Assembly: GCA_965279075.1 (NCBI GenBank)
Contig: CBDIHI010000004.1
Coordinates: forward strand, 87,503-151,502
DNA length: 64,000 bases
Direction: 5' to 3'
Source: SZAS-79 sp965279075
GTDB lineage: Bacteria; Pseudomonadota; Gammaproteobacteria; Burkholderiales; SG8-39
In this document: positions 62,145-64,000 of the stretch, in pieces
How positions within the stretch are numbered: the stretch's first letter is position 1
Layout: every line of letters starts with the position of its first letter
The notes under the pieces: generated by a model
What the model saw: only the letters and a program-made list of their open reading frames with translations
Database searches by the model: none
What the model was told of the DNA's origin: nothing
Made by a program: the position numbers and the translations under genes

Positions 62145-62849
62145 GTTTCTGGGACCGGCAATGTACCCCGTTGCGCCCGCCAGGGCGTGGAAGGGTGATG
62201 TTAGCAGTCCGGGCCGCGGCACGGTAGGTGTACCGGCAAGAGTACACAAACTGCCCGGAGAGCGGCTCCAGGCAATGACATTGAAGAGTAAATCTTGTCA
62301 ATTAAGCTTCGCCGAGCAAGCGCTGGAAGGGGCTCGAGCGGGCGACGCCGTCGGCGGAGTAGAACGGCTCGTTGCTCGCGGCGCAACACCGCGAAGAAGC
62401 CGGCGATCGCCGGCCGCTCGAGTTCGAGCCTTCAGGACCTGCAGCGTGCGAAAGGCGTCGAAGCGCGGCCCCGAATGATCCGAGATCACGGGATCCCTCC
62501 CCTGGCTCGGCCAGCGCATCCTCCATGTCTGGCGCGCAATCGACCAGGCGCATCCCGAGGCCCGGCATTCCGGGGGGGGGGCGGCACGGTCTATAGCAGC
62601 AGGGAGTCGTACTTTGAGATCGGCCCCAAGGCGTTGATCACTATGGATTTAGGTGGGGAGCGGCGAAATGCCACGGGTTTTCCCCGAGGCGGCCGATAGG
62701 GAGCGTGCGGAAACCCGCACTGCGGATTTGAAATGAATTCCGGCTTGATGGACAATAGGGCGGAACGCTTCCGTTACGATCAGGGCGCGGGCCGGCGGAA
62801 CGGGGGTCAGCGTATCCCCATGATCAACAACTAAAAATGGCAAAAGGCA
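62145..62849. other. Gene-poor stretch between kinase and response regulator
   Basis: About 700 bp with no recognisable gene. It contains repeat copy B (62228-62273), weak open frames on the minus strand near 62300-62570 with no family likeness, and a run of ten G at 62572-62581. It may hold decayed coding sequence. Confidence 0.5.
62228..62273 (+). repeat. Double-hairpin repeat, copy B
   Basis: It shares with copy A (43994-44043) the string ggtgtaccgg, the later aactg, ggagagcg and ctcc blocks. Hairpin 1 has a gcaa loop and tgtac/gtaca arms; hairpin 2 is ggag-agcgg-ctcc. The T-G pair of copy A is a T-A pair here, a structure-keeping change. Lies upstream of the kinase start. Confidence 0.45.
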
Positions 62850-63280
62850 ATGGCTAGCAAGATCCTGCTCGTAGAAGACAATGCCGATGACGCGGAACTC
62901 ACCCGGCTCGCGCTCGAGCGCCACCAGCTCGGGAGCCGCGTCGTGCACCTCACGGACGGCGCGCAGGCGATCGACTACATCTTTGGAGCGAACGGCGCGG
63001 CCGATGCACTCGATGTTTCGCTTCGTGATCCTTGACCTGAAACTTCCAAAGGTCGATGGCATCCAGGTGCTGGAGCGGCTGAAGGCGGACCCACGCACCC
63101 GTGCCATTCCCCGTGGTGATCCTTTCCTCCTCCAACCAAGAGCGGGACATTTCGCGCAGCTTCGAGTGCGGCGTGAACAGCTACGTGGTCAAGCCAGTGC
63201 AGCTCGATGAGTACATGGAAAAGGTGTCCTCCGTCGGCCGCTACTGGGACACGACCAACGAGCGCCTTGCGACGGGCTGA
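62850..63280 (+). pseudogene. CheY-like response regulator (Rcp1 type), two apparent +1 frameshifts
   Basis: Joined across frames it gives a full single-domain receiver of about 142 residues: KILLVEDNADDAELTRLAL (acidic pair), FVILDLKLPKVDG (phosphoacceptor Asp), VVILSSSNQERDI (Ser/Thr) and NSYVVKPVQLDEYM (Lys). Frames change near 63013-63030 and again at CCCC 63109-63112. The length is 143 codons plus two bases. Rcp1-type regulators pair with phytochrome-like or PAS kinases; the nearby histidine kinase is a possible partner. As sequenced, the product would stop at 63035. Confidence 0.82.
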
Positions 63281-63401
63281 GCCCGTACGCGATCTCGCCG
63301 GGCATGAGCCCCGGCGTCTTTCGGTGCGAGTGATAAGTGCGGCGCGACGTAGCGTCGCTGCCCGACAGTCGATCGGTTAGAATCGACGGCTGTCTTGAAG
63401 A

Positions 63402-63488
63402 TGGTGCCGAGGAAGGGACTCGAACCCCCACAGTGTCGCCACCGCATGGACCTGAACCATGTGCGTCTACCAATTCCGCCACCTCGGC
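63402..63488 (-). tRNA. tRNA-Leu (anticodon CAG)
   Basis: On the minus strand the gene starts gccgaggtggcggaattgg and ends with tcggcacca, so CCA is encoded. The 7-bp acceptor stem is perfect. The anticodon arm catgg-ttcaggt-ccatg gives CAG. A long variable arm (type II tRNA) and the ggttcgagtcc T-loop are present. It stands divergent from rnr. Confidence 0.95.
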
Positions 63489-63520
63489 AGGGGAGCGAAT
63501 TCTAGAGGCTGAGCCTGCCC

Positions 63521-64000
63521 GTGTCAAAAAACCGCACTGAAAAACGGAAATCGCCCAAGTCTGCGGCGCCCGCCGGCTATGCAAGCGCCATCCTTGCGGA
63601 GCTGAACAAGGCCGCCACGCCCCTCAGCCCCGGGGAACTGACCGAGCGGCTCGGCCTGACCAAGGGCGAGCGCAAGGCCTTCGATGCCGCGCTGACGGTG
63701 CTTGAGGCGACCGGCCGCATCGCAAGGAACCGTGCAGGCGCGGTACTGGTCGCAAAGAAGCTCGCGCTGGCCACCGGCCGAATCGAAGGGCATCGCGACG
63801 GCCATGGATTCCTCGTGCCAGACGAATCCGGCGAATCGGTGTACCTGTCCTCCGCGGAGATGCGCCAGGTGCTCCACGGCGACCGCGTCTCGGTCAAGGT
63901 CATCGGGCGCGACGCGCGCGACCGCCCGGTCGGCGAGATCGTCGATGTCCTCGAGCGAGGCAACCGGCGCGTGGTCGGCCGGCTGCATGCCGAGCACGGC
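63521..64000 (+). CDS. rnr: Ribonuclease R, N-terminal part (cut by window end)
   Basis: 160 codons are visible from a GTG at 63521. A Lys/Arg-rich leader is followed by a winged-helix RNase-R N-terminal domain (YASAILAELNKAATPLS, ELTERLGLTKGERKAFDAAL) and the first OB/cold-shock domain (GHRDGHGFLVPDESGESVYL, MRQVLHGDRVSVKVIG). The catalytic RNB domain lies beyond the window. RNase R is a 3'-5' exonuclease for structured RNA. Its place downstream of purA is normal, except for the 24-kb insert between them. Confidence 0.9.
   Translation, partial: MSKNRTEKRKSPKSAAPAGYASAILAELNKAATPLSPGELTERLGLTKGERKAFDAALTVLEATGRIARNRAGAVLVAKKLALATGRIEGHRDGHGFLVPDESGESVYLSSAEMRQVLHGDRVSVKVIGRDARDRPVGEIVDVLERGNRRVVGRLHAEHG

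Noticed and set aside
62302..62568. Minus-strand open frame of 88 residues upstream of the kinase
   Set aside because: Ser/Arg/Ala-rich with no recognisable domain and overlapping equally long frames; not called.

Overview
The window looks like chromosomal DNA of a GC-rich betaproteobacterium, most likely Burkholderiales. Three things point there: seven Bug/TctC-type periplasmic receptors, the gene order hfq-hflX-hflK-hflC-DUF2065-hisZ-purA, and an rnr gene beside a tRNA-Leu. No rRNA operon, CRISPR array, replication origin or prophage was seen. Layout. 1-820: the end of an AT-richer phospholipase D-like gene that looks foreign. 855-31,417: accessory metabolism. It holds a LysR-controlled DoxX/GST/extradiol dioxygenase operon; six of the seven Bug receptors, none with a TctA/TctB membrane partner; a seven-gene minus-strand operon (dehydrogenase, thioesterase, Bug, GNAT, amidase, msrA, acyl-CoA ligase); and an aromatic-catabolism block (P450, 4-hydroxyphenylpyruvate dioxygenase, LigJ-like hydratase, 4,5-dihydroxyphthalate decarboxylase-like protein, VOC protein, Rieske oxygenase). 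31,508-38,989: core genes aroC, hfq, hflX, hflK, hflC, DUF2065, hisZ and purA, closely packed on the + strand. 39,071-63,280: about 24 kb of accessory DNA lying between purA and tRNA-Leu/rnr, genes that sit close together in many proteobacteria. 63,402-64,000: tRNA-Leu(CAG) and the start of rnr. The most unusual part is a small chromosomal integron at 44,088-51,303. Its intI gene has an in-frame deletion that removes the first catalytic Arg and the Lys. A candidate attI with three 13-bp-spaced repeats follows, and then three attC sites. The first cassette holds a tyrosine recombinase plus an IS91-family transposase, the second a methyltransferase and the third a glutathione transferase; an IS1182 element splits the second attC. 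About 2.4 kb past the last attC, in a run of + strand genes (ABC-type binding protein, OsmC, dfrB, binding protein, RidA-like, DUF1272, VOC), lies a 78-residue DfrB (R67-type) dihydrofolate reductase homologue with all five known active-site residues and no attC of its own. Four genes (two Bug receptors, a histidine kinase and a response regulator) carry six apparent frameshifts in total, and all six behave as single-base insertions. That pattern suggests sequencing or assembly error more than decay, so those calls should be read with care.
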